Positions 1 to 5,037 of a stretch of DNA of 5,037 nt are shown here, piece after piece. The DNA lies in NCBI GenBank assembly GCA_018830745.1, contig JAHJRU010000205.1:1-5037 (forward strand). The letters are read 5' to 3'. The stretch's first letter is position 1; every line of letters begins with the position of its first letter. The notes beneath the pieces were generated by a model that saw nothing but the letters and a program-made list of their open reading frames with translations, ran no database searches and was not told the DNA's origin. This DNA is from Chloroflexota bacterium (GTDB lineage Bacteria; Chloroflexota; Dehalococcoidia; Dehalococcoidales; JAHJRU01). Both the position numbers and the translations under genes were made by a program.

Positions 1-561
1 AGCTATCCTGAACTCGAATTGGTGGAAACAAGGGTAGTTAGTGACCGTCTTAATCTTCCATACATCCCGGGGCTTCTATCGTTTCGGGAGTCGCCGTTGA
101 TACTGTCTGCCTGCCAGGGACTGGCCATTACTCCTGAGCTTATTCTTGTTGATGGTCAGGGAGTGGCCCATCCCCGCCGGATAGGCCTGGCTTCTCACCT
201 GGGGCTCCTGCTGGATACGCCCACCATCGGCTGCGCTAAATCAAGGCTGTGTGGTGAGCATGATATACCCGGTAGTGAGCCGGGCAGCTATACTGATTTA
301 CTGGACGGGAGTGAGGTTATTGGGGCGGTACTGCGCACCAGAGCCGGGGTCAAACCCATCTATGTTTCCGTAGGTCATAGAATCGACCTTGAAAATGCCA
401 TACACTGGGTGCTGGAGTGCTGCCGCGGCTTCAGACTGCCGGAACCTACGCGGCTGGCTCATCTGGCTGCCGGCGGGAACTTGAAATCGGGGAAGAGTGC
501 GGTAGTATATGAGGTGGGCGCTCAAAGCAAAGTACGGAGTGGGATGGAATGCAGGAGCTAA
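1..561 (+). CDS. nfi: Endonuclease V (deoxyinosine 3'-endonuclease), 5' end outside the window
   Basis: Endonuclease V repairs deaminated adenine: it nicks DNA at the second phosphodiester bond 3' of deoxyinosine, using Mg2+. The reading frame is open from base 1, so the visible 186 residues are the C-terminal part; roughly 35-50 residues, including the first catalytic Asp, should lie upstream. Seen here: the PYIPGLLSFRE block (visible residues 20-30) with the wedge Tyr at 21 and the metal-binding Glu at 30, VDGQG (50-54) with the catalytic Asp 51, HPRRIGLASHLG (57-68), the conserved Lys of IGCAK at 80, GHRID near 125-129 and LPEPTR at 146-151. Spacing of Tyr, Glu, Asp and Lys equals that recalled for the Thermotoga maritima enzyme (Y80, E89, D110, K139). 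His 154 may correspond to its H214. The last ~30 residues are a variable tail. The TAA stop lies inside prfB (13-nt overlap), which implies co-transcription and translational coupling. All visible key residues are intact, so the enzyme is probably active. Confidence 0.95.
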   Translation, partial: SYPELELVETRVVSDRLNLPYIPGLLSFRESPLILSACQGLAITPELILVDGQGVAHPRRIGLASHLGLLLDTPTIGCAKSRLCGEHDIPGSEPGSYTDLLDGSEVIGAVLRTRAGVKPIYVSVGHRIDLENAIHWVLECCRGFRLPEPTRLAHLAAGGNLKSGKSAVVYEVGAQSKVRSGMECRS

Positions 562-1650
562 CTGATCGGCTGAAGGATTTACAGGGCAGAGTTTCCATGG
601 CGCTGGTGCATCTTTGACGTAGCCGCTAAAGAAAAGGAGATCGCCCGGTTGGAGGAGCAGTCCGCCCAGTCTGATTTCTGGTCAGACCGGGCGAAAGCAC
701 AGCGTATTATGCAGCGCTTATCCGCGCAGAGGAAGGTAGTAGACCGCTGGAGGGGGATGGAGAAGAGGATGGCTGATTTGGTGGAGTTGCTACCCCTGGC
801 TGGTGAAGATAGTTCGCTGGCAGAGGAGATTGAACTGGAGATAGGGGGGGCGTCTTCCAGGCTGGATGAACTGGAGCTGGAGGCGGCTTTCACCAGTGAG
901 TACGATGCCCGTAATGCTATCCTGGCTATTCATGCCGGGGCGGGGGGCACTGAGTCCCAGGACTGGGCGGAAATGCTGCTCAGGATGTACCTCCGCTGGG
1001 CTGAGCGCCGTGGTTATCAGTCTGAGGTACTGGACGTCTCCCCGGGTGAGGAGGCGGGGGTAAAGAGCGCCGTTATCAGTGTTGAGGGCGATTTTGCCTG
1101 CGGCTACCTGAAATCAGAGCATGGTGTCCACCGCCTGGTTCGTCTTTCTCCCTTTGATGCTGACCATGCCCGGCATACGTCTTTTGCGCTGGTTGAGGTT
1201 ATGCCCGAGGCTGAGGGTGACGTGGATGTAAGCATTGGGCCGGATGATTTGAAGGTGGAAGTGTTTCGCTCCAGTGGGCCCGGCGGACAGCATATGCAGA
1301 AGACCAGCAGTGCGGTGAGGCTTACCCATCTGCCCACGGGGATAACCGTGACCTGCCAGAGCCAGCGGTCTCAGTATCAGAATAAGGAAAGCGCCATGAA
1401 GATACTGCAGTCTCGCCTGCTGGAATTGGAACTGGAGAAGAGGGAAGAGGAGAGGGCCAGTCTTAAGGGGAAGCGTATCAATGCCGGCTGGGGTAATCAG
1501 ATAAGGAGCTATGTTATTCATCCATACAAGATGGTAAAGGACCACCGGACTGATTACCAGCTCGGTGATGTCGATGCCGTGCTCGATGGTGGGCTGGACG
1601 GTTTTATAACGACCTATCTCAGGTCTAGAATGGGGAGGGGAAATGGTTAA
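549..1650 (+). CDS. prfB: Peptide chain release factor 2 (RF2), made by programmed +1 frameshift
   Basis: RF2 recognises UGA and UAA stop codons and triggers peptide release on the ribosome. Translation starts at ATG 549, reads 22 codons (MQELTDRLKDL... to VHL) and meets an in-frame TGA at 615. A +1 shift at CTT TGA C resumes at GAC 616 (DVAAKEKEIARLEEQ...) and runs to TAA 1648. The product is 366 residues, against 365 in E. coli. The N-terminal helical domain is followed by the AGAGGTESQDWAEMLLRMY block. The stop-recognition tripeptide SPF is at residues 200-202 and the peptidyl-hydrolysis motif GGQ at 245-247, close to E. coli SPF 205-207 and GGQ 250-252. The residue matching E. coli position 246 is Ser (FRSSGPGGQ), the usual small residue. 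After GGQ comes HMQKTSSAVR rather than the more common HVNxTxSAVR. A GGAG at 536-539 lies 9 nt before the start. The gene overlaps nfi by 13 nt and the next gene by 8 nt. A TTG at 649 is not the real start. Confidence 0.97.
603..618 (+). promoter_or_regulatory. RF2 programmed +1 frameshift site with weak internal Shine-Dalgarno
   Basis: The slippery codon CTT (612-614) is followed by the in-frame stop TGA (615-617) and a C (618), the classical CUU UGA C recoding signal of prfB. When RF2 is scarce the ribosome pauses at UGA, slips one base forward onto UUU and continues at GAC 616, so RF2 controls its own synthesis. In E. coli an AGGGGG element sits exactly three bases before CUU. Here the same place (603-608) holds CTGGTG, of which only GGTG matches the complement of a standard anti-Shine-Dalgarno (GGAGGTGA). 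The geometry is kept but the stimulatory pairing looks weaker. The site is supported by continuity of RF2 homology across both frames. Confidence 0.95.
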
Positions 1651-2797
1651 GAAAGTAGTTCTGTGGGGTTTAGTTATCTGGCTACTTTTATCGGCTATAA
1701 GCCCATTTTCGGCTCAGGCACAGGGTGGGCTAGCCGTGCTGGATACCTCTACGCATACGGAGTTTCCGGCGGAACTTTCCTTTGGCATAACAGCCAGGAG
1801 CAATGTCAACATTACCGATATTCGTCTGCATTACACTGTCGACCGTTTGAGTTTTGCCCGGGTGACCAGCGAAGCCAACATCGAATTTGAGCCGGCGGCT
1901 ACCATCGAGGCGGACTGGACGTGGGATATGAGGAGGACCGGCGGACTACCCCCCGGGGCTGGTGTATCCTACTGGTGGACCGTAGAAGATGCCCAGGGCA
2001 ACCGGGTAGAGACCGATCCCGCCCGAGTACAGTTCGATGATACCCGTTACTCCTGGGAAAGCCTGACGGAGGGGAAGGTAACGCTGTACTGGTATAAGGG
2101 GGATAACTCGTTTGCCCGGGAACTTATGGTGGCGGCTCAAGAGACGCTAAACCGACTGGCGGCAGATACCGGCGCAGCACTGGAGAAGCCGGTTGACATT
2201 TATATATACGCTGACGCCCGCGCCCTGCAGGGCTCTTTAATCTTTCCTCAGGAATGGACTGGCGGGATAGCCTTCACCAGGTTTGGTCGTATTGCTATCG
2301 GTATTGCCCCGGAACAGCTTGACTGGGGGAAGAGAGCCATGTCTCATGAGCTGGCGCACCTGGTGGTCCACCAGATGACCTTCAACCCCTATACCGAGTT
2401 ACCTACCTGGCTTAACGAAGGCTTGGCTATGTATGCCGAGGGCTCCCTTGAGCCGGGTTACGTTGCTATTCTGCAGATGGCGGCTGCGGAGGGCGGCCTA
2501 ATTTCCGTGCGCAGCCTGTCCAGCCCCTTTTCGGCTCATCCCGAGCAGTCGTCGTTATCCTATGCCCAGAGTTACAGCGTGATTGATTTTCTCGTCGATG
2601 GTTATGGGCAGAGCCGGATGTTTGACTTATTACTTACCTTCAGGGATGGGAGCGGCTATGATGCTGCCCTGGAGGAGGTCTACGGATTTGATATGGATGG
2701 CCTGAACGCCTCGTGGCGAGAGAGTCTGAACCAGCCTGTTCCTCCGAAAGAAAAGGCAGGAATGCCGCTGGAGCTGGTGGGAGCTTCGTCTAGCTGA
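1643..2797 (+). CDS. Secreted peptidase MA-like (gluzincin) zinc metallohydrolase
   Basis: A 384-residue predicted exported protein. Residues 1-26 form a signal peptide: Lys-rich start (MVKK), hydrophobic core about 5-20, and an AQA cleavage site at 24-26. No Cys is present for lipidation and no later membrane segment is obvious. Residues about 30-135 look beta-rich and Ig/fibronectin-like (VSYWWTVEDAQGN). The region from about 145 to 380 resembles the peptidase MA-like family: HELAH (235-239) supplies the HExxH zinc site, and WLNEGLAMYAEG supplies a candidate third ligand, Glu 259, 20 residues after the second His, as in gluzincins. The catalytic residues are intact, so an active extracytoplasmic protease is likely; its substrate is unknown. 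The ATG start follows GGGGAGGGG (1632-1640) and overlaps the prfB stop by 8 nt, so translation is probably coupled to RF2. The family call is firm on motif and order of elements; the exact family boundary needs a profile search. Confidence 0.85.
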   Translation: MVKKVVLWGLVIWLLLSAISPFSAQAQGGLAVLDTSTHTEFPAELSFGITARSNVNITDIRLHYTVDRLSFARVTSEANIEFEPAATIEADWTWDMRRTGGLPPGAGVSYWWTVEDAQGNRVETDPARVQFDDTRYSWESLTEGKVTLYWYKGDNSFARELMVAAQETLNRLAADTGAALEKPVDIYIYADARALQGSLIFPQEWTGGIAFTRFGRIAIGIAPEQLDWGKRAMSHELAHLVVHQMTFNPYTELPTWLNEGLAMYAEGSLEPGYVAILQMAAAEGGLISVRSLSSPFSAHPEQSSLSYAQSYSVIDFLVDGYGQSRMFDLLLTFRDGSGYDAALEEVYGFDMDGLNASWRESLNQPVPPKEKAGMPLELVGASSS

Positions 2798-2844
2798 TAG
2801 CGGACTTCTCCGTCACCAGACCTGGCGCTTAGAAACTGGGTTTT

Positions 2845-2850
2845 GGAGGT
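2845..2850 (+). promoter_or_regulatory. Ribosome binding site deciding the radC start
   Basis: GGAGGT lies 4 nt before TTG 2855. A TTG at 2843 in the same frame overlaps this element and cannot be served by it, and a GTG at 2852 would sit only 1 nt behind it. TTG 2855 is therefore the best start. Confidence 0.75.
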
Positions 2851-2854
2851 AGTG

Positions 2855-3547
2855 TTGACCAAGGAATCTTTTACCATTCATGATCTGCCGCTCTCTGAGC
2901 GCCCACGGGAAAGGCTGCAAAAATATGGTGCGGAGGCTCTTTCGGCGCAGGAGATTTTAGCGGTGATTCTGGGCCGCGGGGTGGCTGGGGAGTCGGTGAT
3001 GGTCACCGGGCAGAGGCTGCTGAGCCAGTTTGGCACTCTTAAGGGGATTGCCGGTGCATCCGTGGAGGAGCTGTCCCAGATAAAAGGGATAGGTTTAGCC
3101 AAGGCGGCGCAGATTAAGGCCGCCTTTGAGCTGGCTAACCGTCTGGATGGCTACTCCGAGACAGGTAAGAAGCCAGTGGTAAAGACCCCCGAGGACGTGG
3201 TAGCCCTGCTGAAGGGCAGGTTGAAGGACAAAAAGAAGGAATACTTTGTAGTGCTTCTGCTGGATACCAGAAATCAGCTGATTAAAGCCTCAGAAGTTTC
3301 CGTAGGCAGTCTGGATGCCAGCATCGTCCATCCCCGTGAGGTGTTCAAGGAGGCTATCGCCGGTAGTGCTGCCTCGGTAATCCTGGCTCACAATCATCCT
3401 TCGGGCGACCCAACGGCTTCGGAGGATGACATCAGTTTGACCAAAAGGCTGGCTGAGGCCGGGGAAATTATGGGTATAGACGTCCTTGACCATGTCATTA
3501 TAGGTGATGATAACTTCCTGAGCCTGAAACGAGAAGGCTTATTCTAA
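2855..3547 (+). CDS. radC: RadC family protein (JAMM/MPN+ domain, UPF0758)
   Basis: With the TTG start at 2855 the protein is 230 residues, close to the family's usual ~220-230. An N-terminal region (HDLPLSERPRERL, then EALSAQEILAVILGRG) leads into a helix-hairpin-helix with IKGIGLAKAAQIKAA around residues 71-85. The C-terminal JAMM metalloprotease-like domain carries HNHPSGD at 179-185 followed by Ser 189 and Asp 192. His 179, His 181 and Asp 192 are the expected zinc ligands, and a conserved VHPREVFKEA block precedes them. RadC was named for a supposed role in DNA repair, but that phenotype has been questioned and its biochemical function is not settled. The presence of nfi in the same cluster fits a DNA-maintenance context but does not prove it. 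The gene lies 57 nt after the peptidase gene with its own Shine-Dalgarno, and no clear terminator or promoter separates them, so it is probably the last gene of the operon. All metal ligands are present and no sign of decay is seen. Confidence 0.95.
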   Translation: MTKESFTIHDLPLSERPRERLQKYGAEALSAQEILAVILGRGVAGESVMVTGQRLLSQFGTLKGIAGASVEELSQIKGIGLAKAAQIKAAFELANRLDGYSETGKKPVVKTPEDVVALLKGRLKDKKKEYFVVLLLDTRNQLIKASEVSVGSLDASIVHPREVFKEAIAGSAASVILAHNHPSGDPTASEDDISLTKRLAEAGEIMGIDVLDHVIIGDDNFLSLKREGLF

Positions 3548-3609
3548 TTTCACCGGTTTGATGCCATAGCTGCATTCTGCTAACTCATGCATTCCACCTG
3601 TTTCAGATA

Positions 3610-3637
3610 TTGACTTTTAGTGAAATGAGACTAGAAT
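3610..3637 (+). promoter_or_regulatory. Sigma-70-type promoter for the universal stress gene
   Basis: The -35 TTGACT (3610-3615, 5 of 6 consensus) and -10 TAGAAT (3632-3637, 5 of 6) are separated by 16 nt. The expected transcription start is near 3644, giving a leader of about 40 nt before the usp ATG. It lies in the 135-nt gap (3548-3682) after radC, in which no other gene and no clear intrinsic terminator was found. Confidence 0.65.
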
Positions 3638-3669
3638 AATTCTTAGCAGGTGAGCTAACTAATCCTGAA

Positions 3670-3678
3670 AGGAGGAGG
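3670..3678 (+). promoter_or_regulatory. Very strong Shine-Dalgarno of usp
   Basis: AGGAGGAGG, two overlapping copies of AGGAGG, ends 4 nt before ATG 3683. Spacing suits either register and predicts high translation; it also fixes the usp start. Confidence 0.85.
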
Positions 3679-3682
3679 CAAA

Positions 3683-4159
3683 ATGCAGGAGAGAATACTG
3701 GTTCCACTGGATGGCTCTAAAGCAGGTGAGGCTGCCTTGCCGTATATTGAGGAATTGGTGTCCAAACTTTCGTCAGAGGTGGTTAAAGAGGTTACTCTGT
3801 TCCAGGCAGTATCACCAATTATTTACCCGATTGTCGGCGAGGGGGAATATGTCGATGTTGCCTACACCGATAAGGAGATAGCGCAGCTAAAGAGGCAGGC
3901 TATGAACTACCTTGAGGGGGCTGGTCAGGGCTTAAGACGCCAGGGCTTGGTTGTTGAGACCAGAGTGAGCGTTGGTAGTGCTGCTGAAGAGATCATTAAA
4001 GCGGCTGACGAAATCAATGCCGACTTGATTGCCATGTCAACGCATGGACGGTCGGGTCTCAGTCGATGGGCTTTTGGTAGCGTGACCGACAGAGTGATGC
4101 GGGGAGGAAACGTACCCATACTGGTGGTCAGAGCCACCGCGCCGGCTAAAAAGGTGTAG
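3683..4159 (+). CDS. Universal stress protein (UspA family)
   Basis: A cytoplasmic alpha/beta nucleotide-binding protein of 158 residues, the normal size of a single Usp domain. The N-terminal strand and turn ILVPLDGS (5-12) includes the typical Asp 10. VGSAAEEIIKAA (98-108) and ADLIAMSTHGRSG (113-125) follow. The ATP-binding motif of the MJ0577 type (G-2x-G-9x-G-S/T) is present as S-T-H-G (119-122), nine residues, then GS (132-133): the first Gly is Ser, a substitution common in bacterial members, so ATP binding remains likely. PILVVR (145-150) is the usual last strand. It has its own promoter and a strong ribosome binding site, and the next genes are convergent, so it is probably monocistronic. 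Such proteins generally aid survival under stress; the specific trigger cannot be read from sequence. Confidence 0.95.
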   Translation: MQERILVPLDGSKAGEAALPYIEELVSKLSSEVVKEVTLFQAVSPIIYPIVGEGEYVDVAYTDKEIAQLKRQAMNYLEGAGQGLRRQGLVVETRVSVGSAAEEIIKAADEINADLIAMSTHGRSGLSRWAFGSVTDRVMRGGNVPILVVRATAPAKKV

Positions 4160-4170
4160 CTGGTTCCTTC

Positions 4171-4192
4171 TCCGCTGGTCAGCAGCAGCGGA
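4171..4192 (+). terminator. Possible hairpin between convergent genes
   Basis: TCCGCTG (4171-4177) pairs with CAGCGGA (4186-4192) around an 8-nt loop, starting 11 nt after the usp stop. Only a short broken T run (GCTTTCG) follows on this strand, and on the other strand a T5 run lies about 18 nt beyond the stem. It is thus a weak intrinsic terminator at best. The right arm lies inside the last codons of the minus-strand gene. Confidence 0.35.
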
Positions 4193-4562
4193 AGCTTTCG
4201 GGAGATTCACGCGAGTCCATTAGCTGCATGATTCTATTCAGGCACTCCGGGCAGTAGTCTTGCGGCGGGGGAAAGCGGAGTTCGCAGTAAAGGTACAGCT
4301 CAAAGTCACCGGCTGGAGCGAACTTCCTCTGGCAGGACAGGCAGGTCCGTTCCTTTTGCAGGTCCTGCACTCTTGCCTGTTTTTTCAGCAGGAATTCTCT
4401 GATGCCGGGATGGTCGGTGTCATTTTGATGGTATTCGTCACTCAGCCAGCGGGGCTGATTGGTTAGTCCGGCTAATTCGGGTAAATCGCGAGGGTCCAGC
4501 CCGGGCAGCCCCGGCACTGTGTGTTTGCTATTGGCCAGTTCGATAAATTGTTCTCTATTCAA
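4179..4562 (-). CDS. Hypothetical protein with four-Cys zinc-ribbon-like domain
   Basis: I do not recognise a named family. The product is 127 residues with a TTG start at 4562; AAGGGG on the minus strand lies about 9 nt before it, and no alternative Met exists until near the C terminus. The N-terminal half is Pro- and Asp-rich (VPGLPGLDPRDLPELAG, then QPRWLSDEYHQND), followed by a charged helix around residues 52-72. The C-terminal half has CLSC (74-77) and CPEC (104-107), a pair of CxxC knuckles 26 residues apart that suggests one structural zinc site, with aromatic residues between (FELYLYCELRFPPP). A further Cys 93 and a terminal Cys-Cys (126-127) are unusual. No catalytic motif or membrane segment is visible. 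It lies 23 nt behind the acidic-protein gene on the same strand and is convergent with usp. Length, intact frame, plausible Shine-Dalgarno and paired Cys support a real gene. A nucleic-acid- or protein-binding role is a guess. Confidence 0.75.
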   Translation of the reverse strand: MNREQFIELANSKHTVPGLPGLDPRDLPELAGLTNQPRWLSDEYHQNDTDHPGIREFLLKKQARVQDLQKERTCLSCQRKFAPAGDFELYLYCELRFPPPQDYCPECLNRIMQLMDSRESPESFRCC

Positions 4563-4585
4563 TTCGGCCTGCCCCTTTTTTGGAG

Positions 4586-4894
4586 CTAGAATTCGTCTGC
4601 TACTTCCAGCTCGACTATCTGAAGTATCTTTTCCCAGGCTTTTTCTCCCAGGCTTACCGCCGTATCGGGTGAAGCCGGCGTGCCGTCGTCATTCAATAGC
4701 TGTAAGCCGGTGCCCTGCACTATGTGGAGGCACATCTCTGGCGGGATTTCCGGCAGCCAGTCGCCGTGAGACATCTGCGAGAACAACTCCTCGTACAGGT
4801 TGGCGTCCTCGGCGTGCCACATGGCCAGGGTCTCCGCCAGGTCTTCAAAGCTGCCTTCGATTTCAGTTTGGGGTTCCGCTCTTACCAGCTTCAT
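4586..4894 (-). CDS. Hypothetical small acidic protein
   Basis: I do not recognise this family. With ATG 4894 as start the protein is 102 residues; the in-frame TTG at 4903 directly abuts the Shine-Dalgarno and is rejected. It is strongly acidic, with 22 Asp/Glu against 4 Lys/Arg. Features visible: an amphipathic acidic helix about residues 14-43 (SFEDLAETLAMWHAEDANLY), a central GDWLPEIPPEMCLHIVQG segment, a turn-rich DDGTPASPD stretch (69-77) and a C-terminal helix ending VELEVADEF. There is one Cys (55), no membrane segment and no signal peptide. It is the first gene of a likely two-gene minus-strand unit, 23 nt before the zinc-ribbon gene, with a consensus -10 box upstream. The pairing suggests the two products act together, but no function can be named from sequence. 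Confidence 0.75.
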   Translation of the reverse strand: MKLVRAEPQTEIEGSFEDLAETLAMWHAEDANLYEELFSQMSHGDWLPEIPPEMCLHIVQGTGLQLLNDDGTPASPDTAVSLGEKAWEKILQIVELEVADEF

Positions 4895-4903
4895 GTTTTT
4901 CAA

Positions 4904-4908
4904 TCCTT
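4904..4908 (-). promoter_or_regulatory. Ribosome binding site of the small acidic gene
   Basis: AAGGA on the minus strand lies 9 nt before ATG 4894 and 0 nt before TTG 4903, which selects the ATG. Confidence 0.65.
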
Positions 4909-4913
4909 CTTTT

Positions 4914-4942
4914 ATTATATAACAACTCGTTGACCAAGCGAA
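4914..4942 (-). promoter_or_regulatory. Promoter of the two-gene minus-strand unit
   Basis: A perfect TATAAT reads on the minus strand at 4919-4914. The best -35 at a 17-nt spacer is TTCGCT (4942-4937), only 3 of 6. The expected transcript start near 4907 would leave a leader of roughly a dozen nucleotides that cuts close to the Shine-Dalgarno. A small dyad CAAC-TC-GTTG (4923-4932) lies in the spacer and could be a chance palindrome or part of an operator. Confidence 0.5.
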
Positions 4943-4958
4943 ATGAGCGGCCGATGCT

Positions 4959-4988
4959 TTGCCTAGAGTTCAAGCTACGTGCTATTAT
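4959..4988 (+). promoter_or_regulatory. Rightward promoter in the divergent intergenic region
   Basis: TTGCCT (4959-4964, 4 of 6) and TATTAT (4983-4988, 5 of 6) are 18 nt apart. The expected start near 4995 is about 28 nt before a candidate ATG at 5023. Confidence 0.4.
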
Positions 4989-5022
4989 TAAAGGGGGATT
5001 CTGAGTTTGGAATAGGGGCGCA

Positions 5023-5037
5023 ATGACAAAGAAGCTA
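5023..5037 (+). CDS. Possible start of a plus-strand gene running off the window
   Basis: ATG 5023 opens MTKKL and is preceded by AGGGG (5014-5018) with a 4-nt gap, downstream of the putative rightward promoter. Only five codons are visible, so product and even existence are uncertain. Confidence 0.3.

Noticed and set aside
612..618. Frameshift mutation or pseudogene in prfB
   Set aside because: The break is exactly at the conserved CTT TGA C recoding site, and the combined protein is full length with intact SPF and GGQ motifs.
579..893. Minus-strand open frame with a poly-Ser stretch
   Set aside because: The serine run is the complement of Glu/Leu-rich codons of the RF2 N-terminal helices; it is antisense to real coding sequence.
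1114..1545. 143-codon minus-strand open frame
   Set aside because: It is fully antisense to the conserved RF2 catalytic region, with no start signal and no recognisable protein character.
2843..2854. Four-residue N-terminal extension of RadC from TTG 2843
   Set aside because: That codon overlaps the Shine-Dalgarno itself; TTG 2855 has proper spacing.
2798..2854. Terminator between the peptidase gene and radC
   Set aside because: Only 4-bp stems (CGGA/TCCG, CCAG/CTGG) with no T run, so read-through is the simpler reading.
2855..3547. radC as a sign of a mobile or defence island
   Set aside because: RadC-like genes occur on mobile elements, but here the gene is full length with an N-terminal HhH and sits among housekeeping genes with no integrase, toxin or phage gene nearby.
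4181..4190. Short AGC/CAG trinucleotide run as a microsatellite
   Set aside because: Only about three units, explained by the Cys-Cys end of the minus-strand gene and the hairpin arm.
4459..5004. Open frame of 181 codons on the plus strand
   Set aside because: It lies antisense to the two minus-strand genes and has Pro/Arg/Ser-rich composition typical of a shadow frame. It has no Shine-Dalgarno, and it runs across the divergent promoter region.

Overview
The window looks like a piece of ordinary bacterial chromosome with somewhat more than half G+C (estimated by eye). No RNA genes, insertion sequences, CRISPR arrays or phage genes were seen. Gene content and protein style (a secreted peptidase-MA-type gluzincin directly behind prfB, a universal stress protein with an MSTHGRSG-type signature, several TTG starts) would fit an anaerobic Chloroflexota lineage such as Dehalococcoidia. 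That assignment is inference from general impression, not from a marker gene.

Left block, plus strand (1-3547): a tightly packed cluster, probably one operon. It runs from endonuclease V (nfi, 5' end cut by the window edge) to peptide chain release factor 2 (prfB), a secreted zinc-peptidase-like protein, and RadC. nfi and prfB overlap by 13 nt, prfB and the peptidase gene by 8 nt, and radC follows after 57 nt with its own ribosome binding site. prfB is split by the classical RF2 programmed +1 frameshift (CTT TGA C at 612-618). The true protein starts at ATG 549 and is 366 residues after the shift, so a simple ORF call would miss the first 33 residues.

Middle (3548-4159): a 135-nt intergenic region carries a good sigma-70-like promoter (TTGACT-16-TAGAAT) and a very strong Shine-Dalgarno in front of a universal stress protein, which appears to be its own transcription unit.

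Right block, minus strand (4179-4894): two small unrecognised genes, convergent with usp and probably co-transcribed (23 nt apart). One encodes a 102-residue very acidic protein and the other a 127-residue four-cysteine (two CxxC) zinc-ribbon-like protein. The acidic-protein gene has a perfect TATAAT upstream. The last ~130 nt look like a divergent intergenic region with a second promoter facing right and possibly the first five codons of another plus-strand gene (5023 onward).

Together the window covers DNA repair (EndoV, RadC), translation termination (RF2), a secreted hydrolase, stress response and a small uncharacterised pair. I found no convincing new multi-gene system. The most notable points are the RF2 recoding site with an unusually weak upstream Shine-Dalgarno-like element and its possible polar effect on the downstream genes, and the uncharacterised zinc-ribbon/acidic protein pair.
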